From the NCBI RefSeq assembly GCF_022271435.1, contig NZ_JAFIQY010000010.1:124001-188000 (forward strand): a stretch of 64,000 bases of DNA, written 5' to 3'. Shown here one piece after another: positions 7,521 through 16,239 of the stretch; position 1 is the stretch's first letter, and every line of letters starts with the position of its first letter. The translations under genes and the position numbers were made by a program. Origin of the DNA: Streptomyces monomycini. Its GTDB lineage: Bacteria > Actinomycetota > Actinomycetes > Streptomycetales > Streptomycetaceae. The notes below the pieces were generated by a model, which worked only from the letters and a program-made list of their open reading frames with translations, did not search any database and was not told the DNA's origin.

Positions 7521-10424
7521 TCACGGCGACAGCGTCAGCGTGTCCTTGGCCGCGGCCTTGACGGCCTTCTCGGAGTAGGCCCACGGGAGCAGTTCGCCCT
7601 TGGCCCACTTGTCCGTCTGGTCGTAGTAGTGCGCGCTGTACGCGTGCCCGGAGGCGCCCGTCAGGTTGATCCACCGCGACTTGTCCAAGTCGGCCAGGTT
7701 GACGACCATCCGCATGGACGGGACCCAGGTGACCTCGTAGCCGCCGGCCGCGTTCCAGCCGGTGGCGTTGACGGCCGCCTCGCCGCCGCCCACGTTCCAG
7801 GGGCCGCGGTTGAACAGGCCCTGGAGGAGGCCCGGGCCGCTGGTGCCCAGCGTCTGGTTCTTCAGGAACATCTGGTGCAGGCGGCCCCAGCTCCAGTTGT
7901 CGACGTTCTTGCCGAGCTTGCTGGTCAGCTCGTAGCGGGCGTCCCGCATGGCGTGCTTCAGGAGCTGGTCGCGGTTGGCGTCGAGGACGCGGCCGGGCCG
8001 GGACTCCGTCTTCCACCAGTCGTTCTTCGGGTCGTCGATGATGTTCCGGACGACCTCGTACCAGCGGTCGCCGCCGTCGGGCTGCGCCTGGTCGGGGGCG
8101 CGCTGGCCGCACTCGCGCACCAGCTTGTCCTGGTCGTCGGCCGGGCCGGTGTCGTCGGCCGGGCGGACGTTGAGGCACTGCCCGTCGACCCGCAGTTCCT
8201 TGGGCATCTTGTTGCCGAAGGCCAGCTTGAGGGTGTTGCGCCAGACCGCGTTGAAGTAGGCGGCGGCGGCCGAGTCGGGCTCCTGGGTGTAGTCCCAGCC
8301 CTCCAGCAGCTTCTGCGCCTCGCGGACGTACGGGTCGTCCACGTCGATCTTCAGCAGGTAGGGCGTCAGCAGCTTGGCGATCTCGCTGCTGTTGTCCATC
8401 TGCATGGTCTGCATGTCGTCCGTGGAGACCTTGCCGCCGTCCTTGATCTTCGACTGGACGAGGTCGTTGATCCGCTGGCTGCGGGCGCCGTAGCCCCAGT
8501 CCTTGGTCAGCAGGTACGGGTACTTGTCCGGGTCGACGACGGCCTGGTTGGCGGTGACGATGTAGCCGCGCGCCGGGTTGTACTCGCTGGGCAGCGCCTT
8601 CTGGGGCACGTAGCCGTCCCAGCGGGCCTTCGGGTCCCAGCCCGGGGCGGGCAGCGTGCCGTCGTAGCCCTTGCCGCGGACCGGGATCCGGCCGGGCGCC
8701 TGGTAGCCGATGTTGCCCTTGGTGTCGGCGTAGATCAGGTTCTGCGAGGGCACCTCGAAGTGCGAGGCGGCCTTACGGAAGTCCGTCCAGTTCTTGGCGC
8801 GGTTCAGCTCGAAGACCGCGTCCATCGACTTGCCCGGGTCCAGGGCGGTCCAGCGCAGCGAGATGCCGTAGCCGTCGCCGCGGTCGGGTGCCGCGTTGCC
8901 GACCGGGGCGTGCTTGCCGACCTTGGTCATCTCGTCGTCGCGGTCGGAGATCAGCGGGCCGTTGTCGGTGGAGCGGACCGTGATCTCGCGGTCCGCGCCG
9001 CCGGCGACCTTGATGGTCTCCTTGCGGGTCTTGTACGGCTTGACCGTGTTGTTCGAGAGGTACCCGTTGGCGCTGATCTTCTCCAGGTACAGGTCGGTGA
9101 CGTCGGCGCCCAGGTTGGTCATGCCCCAGGAGATGTCCTGGTTGTGGCCGATGACCACGCCGGGCATCCCGGAGAAGGTGTAGCCCGAGACGTCGTAGGT
9201 GCACTTGGCGCTGGTGGTGCGGCAGTGCAGGCCCATCTGGTACCAGAGGGACGGCATCTGGGGGGCCAGGTGCGGGTCGTTGGCGAGCAGCGGCTTGCCG
9301 GTGGTGGTGTGGGCGCCGGAGACGACCCAGGAGTTCGAGCCGATGCCGTTGCCGTTGGGGCCGAGCAGGGCCGGGATCTTCTCCAGGGACTTGGAGACCG
9401 AGGAGAGCTGGGTCTGCACGCCCTGGGTGGCGGCGGAGGCGGAGTTGGTTCCGCTTCCGGTTCCGGTGCCCGAGCCGGTTCCCGTACCGGCACCGCTGCC
9501 GGTTCCGGTGCCCGTACCCGTCCCGTTGCCGGTTCCCTGCCCCGTACGCGTACCGGAGCCGTTCCCCGCACCCGTACCGGTGCCGGAGCCCGTCCCCGTG
9601 CCCGAGTTGTTCTGCGGCCCGCCGCTCGGCGTCGCCTTGGCGTCGAAGTCCTTGGTGACCGGGTTGACGGCGCCGCCGTCGACGATCGGCCGGTTCCGCT
9701 TCGCCGGGTACTTCGGGTAGAGCTGGTCGATCTGCGTCGGGCTGAAGCGGCTGGTCATCAGGGCGCGGTCGATCTCGTCCTGCATGTTGCCGCGCAGGTC
9801 CCAGGCCATCGCCTTGAGCCAGGCCACCGAGTCGACCGGGGTCCACTTCTGCGGCTTGTAGTCGTTCTGGAAGCCGAGCGCCGCGTACTCCAGGGAGAGC
9901 GCCGAGCCCTCGTGTTCCTTGAGGTAGGCGTTGACGCCGTCCGAGTACGCCTGGAGGTACTTCTTCGTCTCCGGGGAGAGCTTGGTGTCGTACTCCCGCT
10001 GTGCGACGTCGTGCCAGCCGAGCGTGCGCAGGAAGGCATCGGTGTCGACCTGGCTCTGGCCGAACATCTCCGAGAGGCGGCCGGCCGTCATGTGACGGCG
10101 TACGTCCATCTCCCAGAAGCGGTCCTGGGCCTGCACGAAGCCCTGGGCGCGGAAGAGGTCCTCGTCGGTGTCGGCGTAGATCTGCGGAATGCCGTTGCCG
10201 TCGCGGGCGACGTCGACGGGTGCGGTCAGGCCGGCCAGCTTCAGGGAGCCGGTGGTCTGCGGGTACGAGGCGCGGACGGTACTCACGCCCCAGTACGCGC
10301 CGTAGCCGATGCCCGCCACGAGCAGAAGCACGACCGTGATCGCGACGAGGCGGCCGCGCCGCCCCTTCTTCTTCGGCTTCTTCGCAGCCTCGTCAGGGGC
10401 GGGGGCGGACTTGTTGGCGGGCAT
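7521..10424 (-). CDS. Penicillin-acylase-family Ntn hydrolase, membrane-anchored
   Basis: The 967-residue protein has a Lys-rich N-terminus and one membrane segment (~29-47), then the alpha-chain region (DVARDGNGIPQIYADTDEDL) and the beta chain, which begins at Ser363 in GIGSNSWVVSG, the Ntn-hydrolase nucleophile exposed by autocleavage (family knowledge). Relatives hydrolyse amide bonds of penicillins, aculeacin-type lipopeptides or acyl-homoserine lactones, and the substrate here cannot be told. Residues ~274-327 are an unusual Gly-Thr dipeptide run in the alpha/spacer region that is normally excised. ATG at 10424 has GAAGG 6 nt upstream. Confidence 0.88.
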   Translation of the reverse strand: MPANKSAPAPDEAAKKPKKKGRRGRLVAITVVLLLVAGIGYGAYWGVSTVRASYPQTTGSLKLAGLTAPVDVARDGNGIPQIYADTDEDLFRAQGFVQAQDRFWEMDVRRHMTAGRLSEMFGQSQVDTDAFLRTLGWHDVAQREYDTKLSPETKKYLQAYSDGVNAYLKEHEGSALSLEYAALGFQNDYKPQKWTPVDSVAWLKAMAWDLRGNMQDEIDRALMTSRFSPTQIDQLYPKYPAKRNRPIVDGGAVNPVTKDFDAKATPSGGPQNNSGTGTGSGTGTGAGNGSGTRTGQGTGNGTGTGTGTGSGAGTGTGSGTGTGSGTNSASAATQGVQTQLSSVSKSLEKIPALLGPNGNGIGSNSWVVSGAHTTTGKPLLANDPHLAPQMPSLWYQMGLHCRTTSAKCTYDVSGYTFSGMPGVVIGHNQDISWGMTNLGADVTDLYLEKISANGYLSNNTVKPYKTRKETIKVAGGADREITVRSTDNGPLISDRDDEMTKVGKHAPVGNAAPDRGDGYGISLRWTALDPGKSMDAVFELNRAKNWTDFRKAASHFEVPSQNLIYADTKGNIGYQAPGRIPVRGKGYDGTLPAPGWDPKARWDGYVPQKALPSEYNPARGYIVTANQAVVDPDKYPYLLTKDWGYGARSQRINDLVQSKIKDGGKVSTDDMQTMQMDNSSEIAKLLTPYLLKIDVDDPYVREAQKLLEGWDYTQEPDSAAAAYFNAVWRNTLKLAFGNKMPKELRVDGQCLNVRPADDTGPADDQDKLVRECGQRAPDQAQPDGGDRWYEVVRNIIDDPKNDWWKTESRPGRVLDANRDQLLKHAMRDARYELTSKLGKNVDNWSWGRLHQMFLKNQTLGTSGPGLLQGLFNRGPWNVGGGEAAVNATGWNAAGGYEVTWVPSMRMVVNLADLDKSRWINLTGASGHAYSAHYYDQTDKWAKGELLPWAYSEKAVKAAAKDTLTLSP
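9440..9605. repeat. Hexanucleotide-type repeat encoding Gly-Thr run
   Basis: Plus-strand CCGGTTCCGGTGCCC/CCCGTACCGGTG units repeat imperfectly and encode (Gly-Thr/Ser)n on the minus strand within the penicillin-acylase gene. It lies just before the autocleavage serine, where length variation should be tolerated. Confidence 0.75.
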
Positions 10425-10638
10425 CTCTGTCCTTCGAGGGGCAGGGTGGGAGTGCTGGAGCAACCATAGGCGCACGGGTCCGCCGAGCCCTACGCGGTGT
10501 AGCCGCCGACACCTCCAAGGTTCAAGCAATGGTAAATTGTTAGTCTCAGTAACTAGATACGGTAAGGAAAGCCCGCCCGATCCACAGCCCTGTGCCCGTT
10601 CCCGTGCCTGACCGGCCCGCCACGAGGAAGGACCAGTC
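10425..10638. promoter_or_regulatory. Divergent promoter region
   Basis: The 214-bp space between the divergent acylase and antiporter genes has a local AT-rich patch (10527-10563, including AATGGTAAATTGTTAGTCTC and CTAGATACGG) typical of Streptomyces promoters. I see no clear dyad operator. Confidence 0.5.
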
Positions 10639-12270
10639 CTGACTGTCGACCGCCTCAACGAACTCCTGCTGATCTGCGCCCTCGTCCTGCTCGTCGCGGT
10701 GGCAGCGGTACGCGTCTCCTCCCGCAGCGGACTGCCCAGCCTGCTCATCTATCTGGGGATAGGCATCGCCATAGGGCAGGACGGATTCGGCGGTGTCGTC
10801 TTCGACAACGCCGAGCTGACCCAGATACTGGGCTACACCGCCCTGGTCGTGATCCTGGCCGAGGGCGGCCTCGGCACGAAGTGGAAAGAGATCAAACCCG
10901 CGCTGCCCAGAGCCGCGGTGCTGTCCACGTTCGGTGTCGCGGTGAGCGTGGGGGTCACCGCGGCCGGCGCCCACTACCTCGTCGGCCTGGACTGGCGCCA
11001 GGCGCTGCTCATCGGCGCGGTGGTCTCCTCCACGGACGCGGCGGCGGTCTTCTCCGTCCTGCGCAACGTGCCGCTGCCCGCCCGGCTGACCGGCGTCCTG
11101 GAGGCCGAGTCCGGCTTCAACGACGCCCCCGTGGTCATCCTCGTCGTCGCGTTCTCCACCGCCGGCCCGGTGGAGCACTGGTACACGCTGATCGGCGAGA
11201 TCGCCCTGGAACTGGCGATCGGCGCGGCCATAGGCATGGCCGTCGGCTGGCTGGGCGCGTACGGGATGCGGCACGTCGCGCTGCCCGCGTCCGGTCTGTA
11301 CCCGATCGCGGTGATGGCCATCGCCGTCTCCGCCTACGCGGCCGGCGCGCTCGCGCACGGCTCCGGCTTCCTCGCCGTGTACATCGCCGCGCTGATCCTC
11401 GGCAACGCGAAACTGCCGCACTCGGCCGCCACCCGCGGCTTCGCCGAAGGCCTCGGCTGGATCGGCCAGATCGGCATGTTCGTACTGCTCGGCCTGCTGG
11501 TCACCCCGCACACACTGTTCGACGACGCGGTACCGGCGCTGATCATCGGCCTGATCCTGACGATCGTGGCCCGGCCGACCTCCGTGTTCCTGGGGTTGCT
11601 GCCCTTCAAGGTGCCCTGGCGTGAGAAGGCGCTGCTGTCCTGGGCCGGGCTGCGCGGCGCCGTACCGATCGTGCTGGCCACCATCCCCATGGTGGGCGGC
11701 GTGCCCGGCAGCGACCGGGTCTTCAACATCGTCTTCATCCTGGTCGTCGTCTACACCCTGATCCAGGGCCCGACGCTGCCCTGGCTGGCCAGGAAACTGC
11801 GCCTGGGCGACGACGAGGAGGCCGCGGACCTGGGGATCGAGTCGGCGCCGCTGGAGCGGCTGCGCGGCCATCTGCTGTCCACCACGATCAGCGCGAAGTC
11901 GCGGATGCACGGCGTGGAGATCAGCGAACTGCGGCTGCCTCCGGGGGCCGCGGTCACCCTCGTCGTACGGGACGGGACCAGCTTCGTACCGTCGCCGACG
12001 ACCGTGCTGCGCCGCGGGGACGATCTGCTGGTCGTGGCCACGGACCCGGTACGGGACGCGGTCGAGAACCGGCTCCAGGCGGTCTCCCAGCACGGCAAGC
12101 TGGCCGGCTGGCTGGCGCCGGGCACGCCGGGCGGGCGGCGGCCCGTCAAGAAGGCGGGGGTGCGGCCGGGCGACCGGTCCGGGGACCGGCCGGAGGGCAA
12201 GGCCGGAGAGGCCGGCCGGCATCCGGACGGCCGGACGGAAGGCCGGCCGCCGCCCACTCCGGCTCGCTGA
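10639..12270 (+). CDS. CPA1-family cation/proton antiporter with RCK_C (TrkA-C) domain
   Basis: The protein has about 12 membrane segments of the NhaP/CvrA type (IYLGIGIAIGQDG, SSTDAAAVFSVLRN, ESGFNDAPVVILVVAF, WAGLRGAVPIVLATIP) followed by a cytoplasmic RCK_C-like domain (EISELRLPPGAAVTLVVRDG) and a charged tail. The Asp pair in SSTDAAA and FNDAP is the transport signature. It probably exchanges K+ or Na+ for H+ with nucleotide-dependent gating. The first GTG (10699) would cut through the first membrane helix; CTG at 10639 follows AGGAAGGA at 6 nt and restores LNELLLICALVLLVAVAAV, so I take CTG as the start (543 residues). Confidence 0.88.
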   Translation: MTVDRLNELLLICALVLLVAVAAVRVSSRSGLPSLLIYLGIGIAIGQDGFGGVVFDNAELTQILGYTALVVILAEGGLGTKWKEIKPALPRAAVLSTFGVAVSVGVTAAGAHYLVGLDWRQALLIGAVVSSTDAAAVFSVLRNVPLPARLTGVLEAESGFNDAPVVILVVAFSTAGPVEHWYTLIGEIALELAIGAAIGMAVGWLGAYGMRHVALPASGLYPIAVMAIAVSAYAAGALAHGSGFLAVYIAALILGNAKLPHSAATRGFAEGLGWIGQIGMFVLLGLLVTPHTLFDDAVPALIIGLILTIVARPTSVFLGLLPFKVPWREKALLSWAGLRGAVPIVLATIPMVGGVPGSDRVFNIVFILVVVYTLIQGPTLPWLARKLRLGDDEEAADLGIESAPLERLRGHLLSTTISAKSRMHGVEISELRLPPGAAVTLVVRDGTSFVPSPTTVLRRGDDLLVVATDPVRDAVENRLQAVSQHGKLAGWLAPGTPGGRRPVKKAGVRPGDRSGDRPEGKAGEAGRHPDGRTEGRPPPTPAR

Positions 12271-12341
12271 GCGGAACGGCACACCCCGGCACGGTGAGCG
12301 GGACGGCGCCTCCCGGCGCTCCGAGCGGGACGGCGCGACAT

Positions 12342-12378
12342 GCGCGGGAAGCCCTGGCCGATGCCGGGGCTTCCCGCG
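12342..12378 (+). terminator. Terminator hairpin after antiporter gene
   Basis: CGCGGGAAGCCC (12343-12354) pairs with GGGGCTTCCCGCG (12366-12378), a stable GC hairpin about 75 nt after the antiporter stop. No strong T-tract follows, as is usual in Streptomyces. Confidence 0.75.
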
Positions 12379-12597
12379 TATCGGCCTGTACTATGAAACG
12401 GCAATCAAAGGAACCAACTCTGCCTGACGCAGAGCTGGCGCGACCGCTCGGCGGCCGCGGTCCCCTGCCACACGCAGCCACCTCCCCGGTGCGGACCACG
12501 CGGTATCACTCGGTCCTGCGCGAGAGGACAGCTCTCGGCGCGCACCCCGTGACAACCTCGCGGGCAGCGCGCTACCAGGCGGTAGAAAGGCTCGGCC
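12379..12597 (+). promoter_or_regulatory. Promoter and ~200-nt leader of the MFS gene
   Basis: TACTAT at ~12388 is a good -10 hexamer. If it is used, the MFS mRNA has a leader of ~200 nt that can form several hairpins: CTCTGCCTGACGCAGAG (12418-12434), GACCGC/GCGGTC, CGAGAGGACAGCTCTCG, and CTACC/GGTAG just before the AAAGG ribosome-binding site. The last could mask translation. It does not match a riboswitch or T-box I can recognise. Confidence 0.4.
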
Positions 12598-13938
12598 GTG
12601 GCATCCGCGGTCAAGGACAACGCGGGCAAGGACGTCCGGGGCGAGGCAGCCCAGGACGGGACCGCTCCCACCCAGCAGCCCCCGGTCAAGGACGTCCGTC
12701 CCGGTTACGGGCAGCTGCTGCGCACCCCGGGGGCGTGGGCGTTCCTGCTGCCGGGCTTCCTGGCCCGCCAGCCCTTCGCGATGCTGACGTTCAGCATCCT
12801 GCTGCTCGTCCAGCACACCACCGGCTCGTACGGCACCGCCGGTGTCGTCTCGGCGGTCACCGGCGTCTCGATGGCGCTGTTCGCCCCGCAGAGCGGCAAG
12901 CTGGCGGACCGGTTCGGGCAGCGCGCGGTGCTCGTACCCGGCGTGCTGGTGCACGCGGCGGCGGTCGCCGCGATGATCACGCTGGCGCTGTCGCACGCTC
13001 CGCTGTGGGCGCTGCTGGTCATCGCCGTACCGACCGGCGCCTCGACGCCGCAGATCGGCCCCATGGTGCGCTCCCGGTGGGCCGCCAAGCTCACCGGTAC
13101 GCCCCTGATGCCGACGTCCACCGCCTTCGAGTCGGTGACCGACGAGTTCACCTTCGTCGTCGGCTCGGTGCTGGCGACCGCGCTGTGCACCGGCATCCAC
13201 CCGGCGGCCGGCCTGGTCGCCGAGGGCGTCCTGACGCTGGGCGGCGGCCTGCTCTTCGCGGCGCAGCGGCGCAGCCAGCCGCCGGTGCACCGGTCGGACG
13301 ACAGCGCCGCCAAGCGCGTCTCGGCGCTGTCGGTGCCGGGCCTGCGGGTCCTGATCGCGGGGCTCTTCGGCATCGGCACGGTCTTCGGCGGCATGCAGGT
13401 CTCCCTCACGGCCTTCGCCGAGGACATCGGGCAGCCCGGCATCAACGGCCTGCTGTACGGGGTCTTCGCGGCGGGCAACATGCTGGCCGGCATCGTGTGC
13501 GGCGCGATCTCCTGGAAGATCGGCCCCCGGCGCCGCCTGCTGACCGGATACGCGCTGCTGACGCTGCTGACCACCCCGCTGTGGGCGGTGAGCGTGGCGC
13601 CGCTGATGGGCGCGGTGGGCCTGCTGGTGGGTCTGTGCATCGCCCCGGCGCTGATCACCGGTTACACGCTGGTGGACTCGCTGGTCCCGGCCTCCGCCCG
13701 TACGGAGGCGTTCACCTGGCTGACCGGCGCGGTCGGTCTGGGCCAGGCCGCGGCGTCGACGGTCGCCGGTCTGCTGGCGGACCACTTCGGTCCGCATGCC
13801 GGATTCCTGGTGCCGCTGTGCGGTACGGGCCTGGCGCTGGTGGTGCTCGCGGTGTTCCGAGGACACCTGGTGCCGCGGGCCGAAACACTGGTCGTCGGAC
13901 GTGGGGTCGGTCACCGCTCGCCGGTAACAGTGGACTGA
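12598..13938 (+). CDS. MFS transporter
   Basis: The 446-residue protein has ~38 hydrophilic N-terminal residues and then 12 predicted membrane segments. The loop after TM2 reads FAPQSGKLADRFGQRA, the MFS motif A (G-x-L-a-D-r-x-G-x-R), and EGVLTLGGGLLFAAQRR and SWKIGPRRRLLTGY mark the domain halves. No substrate clue is visible. GTG at 12598 is preceded by GAAAGG at 7 nt. The next gene downstream has its own CIRCE-type promoter. Confidence 0.88.
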   Translation: MASAVKDNAGKDVRGEAAQDGTAPTQQPPVKDVRPGYGQLLRTPGAWAFLLPGFLARQPFAMLTFSILLLVQHTTGSYGTAGVVSAVTGVSMALFAPQSGKLADRFGQRAVLVPGVLVHAAAVAAMITLALSHAPLWALLVIAVPTGASTPQIGPMVRSRWAAKLTGTPLMPTSTAFESVTDEFTFVVGSVLATALCTGIHPAAGLVAEGVLTLGGGLLFAAQRRSQPPVHRSDDSAAKRVSALSVPGLRVLIAGLFGIGTVFGGMQVSLTAFAEDIGQPGINGLLYGVFAAGNMLAGIVCGAISWKIGPRRRLLTGYALLTLLTTPLWAVSVAPLMGAVGLLVGLCIAPALITGYTLVDSLVPASARTEAFTWLTGAVGLGQAAASTVAGLLADHFGPHAGFLVPLCGTGLALVVLAVFRGHLVPRAETLVVGRGVGHRSPVTVD

Positions 13939-13995
13939 CGGGCCGGAATACTGCACTATGGAGCGTCGTTAGCACTCATTGAGTGAGAGTGCCAG
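13931..13995 (+). promoter_or_regulatory. Promoter with CIRCE (HrcA operator) before fmdB-type gene
   Basis: TTAGCACTC (13969-13977), 9 nt, GAGTGCCAG (13987-13995): the left arm is identical to the CIRCE consensus and the right arm differs from GAGTGCTAA at two positions. CIRCE is the binding site of the heat-shock repressor HrcA. A TGGACT/CACTAT pair (13931-13936, 13954-13959; 17-nt spacing) places the transcription start just before the element, the standard layout. The element ends where the AGGAGGAA ribosome-binding site begins. Confidence 0.8.
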
Positions 13996-14007
13996 GAGGA
14001 AGTCACA

Positions 14008-14367
14008 GTGCCGACCTACCAGTATCAGTGCACCGCGTGCGGCGAGGGCCTCGAGGCGGTGCAGAAGTTCACCGACGACGCGCTCACCGAGTGCCCCGCC
14101 TGCGACGGACGCCTCAAGAAGGTGTTCTCCGCGGTCGGCATCGTGTTCAAGGGCTCCGGGTTCTACCGGAACGACAGCCGCGGCTCGTCGTCCAGCAGCA
14201 CCCCCGCGTCGAGCTCGTCCTCGTCGTCGGGCTCCTCGTCGCCCTCGGACTCCGGGTCCTCGTCGTCTTCCTCGTCGTCCTCGGGCGGCGAGTCGAAGTC
14301 GTCCGCCGGCTCGTCGAGCTCTTCGGGTACGGGGTCCAGCTCGACGCCCAAGGCCTCGGCCGCCTGA
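14008..14367 (+). CDS. FmdB-family zinc-ribbon protein
   Basis: The first ~45 residues are a typical FmdB/CxxC_CxxC_SSSS zinc ribbon: MPTYQYQCTACG with Cys8/Cys11 and ECPACDGRLKK with Cys29/Cys32, followed by SAVGIVFKGSGFY. The rest (to residue 119) is a low-complexity Ser-rich acidic tail. The biochemical role of the family is unsettled; a putative regulatory or metal-binding role has been suggested. GTG start with GGAGGAAG upstream. The upstream CIRCE element suggests heat-shock control. Confidence 0.9.
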   Translation: MPTYQYQCTACGEGLEAVQKFTDDALTECPACDGRLKKVFSAVGIVFKGSGFYRNDSRGSSSSSTPASSSSSSSGSSSPSDSGSSSSSSSSSGGESKSSAGSSSSSGTGSSSTPKASAA

Positions 14368-14412
14368 CCGAGGCTCCGGCCCCGTACGCGCCCGTACGGG
14401 ACATCTCTTCGC

Positions 14413-14445
14413 GGAAGCCCCGCCGTCACCGACGGCGGGGCTTCC
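14413..14445 (+). terminator. Perfect 15-bp terminator hairpin
   Basis: GGAAGCCCCGCCGTC (14413-14427), loop ACC, GACGGCGGGGCTTCC (14431-14445). It follows the FmdB-type gene and separates it from the phosphorylase gene. Confidence 0.92.
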
Positions 14446-14539
14446 GGCGTTCCGGGCACGCCTCCCGCCCCTTCTGGAGCCCTCTCACCCTCCCCGAGGC
14501 CCTCTCCTCACACTCCCTCCCCGCGGCTAATGTGCTCGC

Positions 14540-15373
14540 ATGGCTGACGCGGAGATCGGGGTCATCGGCGGGTCCGGCTTCTACTCGTTCCTGGACGACG
14601 TGACGGAGATCACCGTCGACACCCCCTACGGCGCCCCCAGCGACTCCCTCTTCCTCGGCGAGGTGGCCGGACGCGCCGTCGCCTTCCTGCCCCGGCACGG
14701 CCGCAAGCACCATCTGCCGCCGCACCGCATCAACTACCGCGCCAACCTGTGGGCGCTGCGGTCCGTCGGCGTGCGGCAGGTGCTCGGCCCGTGCGCGGTG
14801 GGCGGGCTGCGCCCGGAGTACGGGCCGGGGACGCTGCTCGTGCCGGACCAGCTCGTGGACCGCACGAAGGCCAGGACGCAGACGTACTTGGACGGGGTGC
14901 CGCTGCCGGACGGCAGTGTGCCGAACGTGGTGCACCTGGCGTTCGCCGATCCGTACTGCCCGGTCGGCCGCGCGACGGTGGCCGCGGCGGCCCGGGGCCG
15001 CGCGTGGGAGCCGGTGGAGGGCGGCACGCTCGTGGTCATCGAGGGACCGCGCTTCTCAACCCGTGCGGAGTCGCGGTGGCACGCGGCGCAGGGCTGGGCG
15101 GTGGTCGGCATGACCGGCCATCCGGAAGCGGTGCTGGCCCGTGAGCTGGCCCTCTGCTACACGTCGTTGTCGCTGGTCACGGACTTGGACGCGGGTACGG
15201 AGACGGGTGAGGGCGTCTCGCACGAGGAGGTGCTGGAGGTCTTCGGGCGGAACGTCGGGCGGCTGCGCGAGGTGCTGTTCGACGCGGTGGGCGCGCTGCC
15301 GGCGACGGCGGAGCGGACCTGCGCGTGCGCGGACGCGCACGCGGGCTGGGATCTGGGAATCCCGTTGCCGTGA
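14540..15373 (+). CDS. mtnP: S-methyl-5'-thioadenosine phosphorylase
   Basis: A 277-residue member of the PNP/MTAP family: GVIGGSGFYSFLDD, FLPRHGRKHHLPPHRINYRAN, PCAVGGLRPEYGPG, EGPRFSTRAESRW and VGMTGHPEAVLARELALCY, then VTDLDAG, where Asp residues usually select the 6-amino purine. It phosphorolyses methylthioadenosine (from polyamine and related reactions) to adenine and methylthioribose-1-phosphate. A related inosine-specific activity cannot be excluded. Confidence 0.9.
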   Translation: MADAEIGVIGGSGFYSFLDDVTEITVDTPYGAPSDSLFLGEVAGRAVAFLPRHGRKHHLPPHRINYRANLWALRSVGVRQVLGPCAVGGLRPEYGPGTLLVPDQLVDRTKARTQTYLDGVPLPDGSVPNVVHLAFADPYCPVGRATVAAAARGRAWEPVEGGTLVVIEGPRFSTRAESRWHAAQGWAVVGMTGHPEAVLARELALCYTSLSLVTDLDAGTETGEGVSHEEVLEVFGRNVGRLREVLFDAVGALPATAERTCACADAHAGWDLGIPLP

Positions 15374-15403
15374 GGGCAGTGGGGTTCGTGAGGGACGAAG
15401 GAA

Positions 15404-15530
15404 ACTCGCGCGGGGCGGAGGGGTCTCGCGCGGGGCGGAGGGGACTCACGCGGAGCGGAGGGGACTCACGCGGAGCGGAGGGGACTCACGCGAGGCGGAG
15501 GGGACTCGCGCGGGGCAGAGGAGGCTCGTG
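15404..15530. repeat. Six tandem copies of a 21-bp repeat
   Basis: Units of the form GGACTCACGCGGAGCGGAGGG (two copies nearly identical at ~15438-15480, others diverged) run head to tail downstream of mtnP. Open frames through them encode only Arg/Gly/Ser repeats, so I do not call a gene. The rest of the gap to 15699 shows nothing else. Confidence 0.85.
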
Positions 15531-15699
15531 AGAGCTGGGGAGGCCCGTGAGGGTGACCGCTTTCTCCACAACCAGCGGGTAGCGAACGTCGGCCCGTGCA
15601 CGTCGGTCGCCGTTGTCCACAGCCCCGAGCGGGCTCCGGCGAAGTCCGGCACCGTGGAGCTCGTCCGCACCGATTCCGGCACCGCAGGCGGTGGTTACC

Positions 15700-15981
15700 G
15701 TGCCCCACGACCTCGACCTCGACCTCCATCTCACTCCTCCCCTCCCCCTCCCTCCGCCGTGTGAGGTTGCGCACTTCACTCCCGTAAGGGCGCGGGGCGG
15801 GCGTCACCGGTTGCGCCGGGCCGTACGGCGCCGTCGGCACACCATGACGGCGGGGCTGGCGATGACCGCGGCGGCCTTGACCGCCACGGCCCACCAGAGC
15901 GGCGAGGGCCGCGCCTCGGGCTCCTCGGGCGCCTGTGCCGCCCCGGCGCCCGAGGGCCACCCGGGCTGGGGACAGTCATGA
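15700..15981 (+). pseudogene. Remnant of an SAF-domain (RcpC/CpaB-like) protein
   Basis: The 93-residue frame contains a Pro-rich head, PVRARGGRHRLRRAVRRRRH and a hydrophobic MTAGLAMTAAALTATA segment, which resembles the N-terminus of Streptomyces SAF-domain membrane proteins related to pilus-assembly RcpC/CpaB that I recall next to mscL. It stops soon after the membrane segment, with no SAF domain. I infer a 3'-truncated relic. It could also be a chance frame, and a minus-strand frame in the same region looks equally weak. Confidence 0.4.
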
Positions 15982-16239
15982 CGGCCCCGACCGCGCCCGG
16001 CGAAGATCGAGTGGCCTTTGCCCGATATGCGCGCGACACTGGCGAGAGTGGCGGGGTGCGTCCGGCGTGCCATGGGGAAGGCTCTCCCCCGGCCGGCCGG
16101 GACGCGGCGCCGATCCGTACGGACGCTCTGTCCGCTCATCGGTTCAGGTCATGGGATTGGACAGCCTCGCCCTGCCCTGCCGTAGGTTGCGGTGCTGTTC
16201 GTTGCACGGTTCGTAGTGAGTGTGGAAAGAGGCTGTCAG

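Noticed and set aside
7629..10469. A 946-codon plus-strand frame opposite the penicillin acylase
   Set aside because: It mirrors the GC-biased codon positions of the acylase gene on the other strand and has no recognisable domain.
12379..12597. T-box or known riboswitch in the MFS leader
   Set aside because: The conserved T-box sequence and other riboswitch cores are not present; only generic hairpins are seen.
15804..16139. A 111-codon minus-strand frame with one hydrophobic stretch
   Set aside because: No ribosome-binding site and Arg-rich ends; the hydrophobic part is the reverse of the SAF-like relic, so only one of the two can be meaningful and neither is strong.
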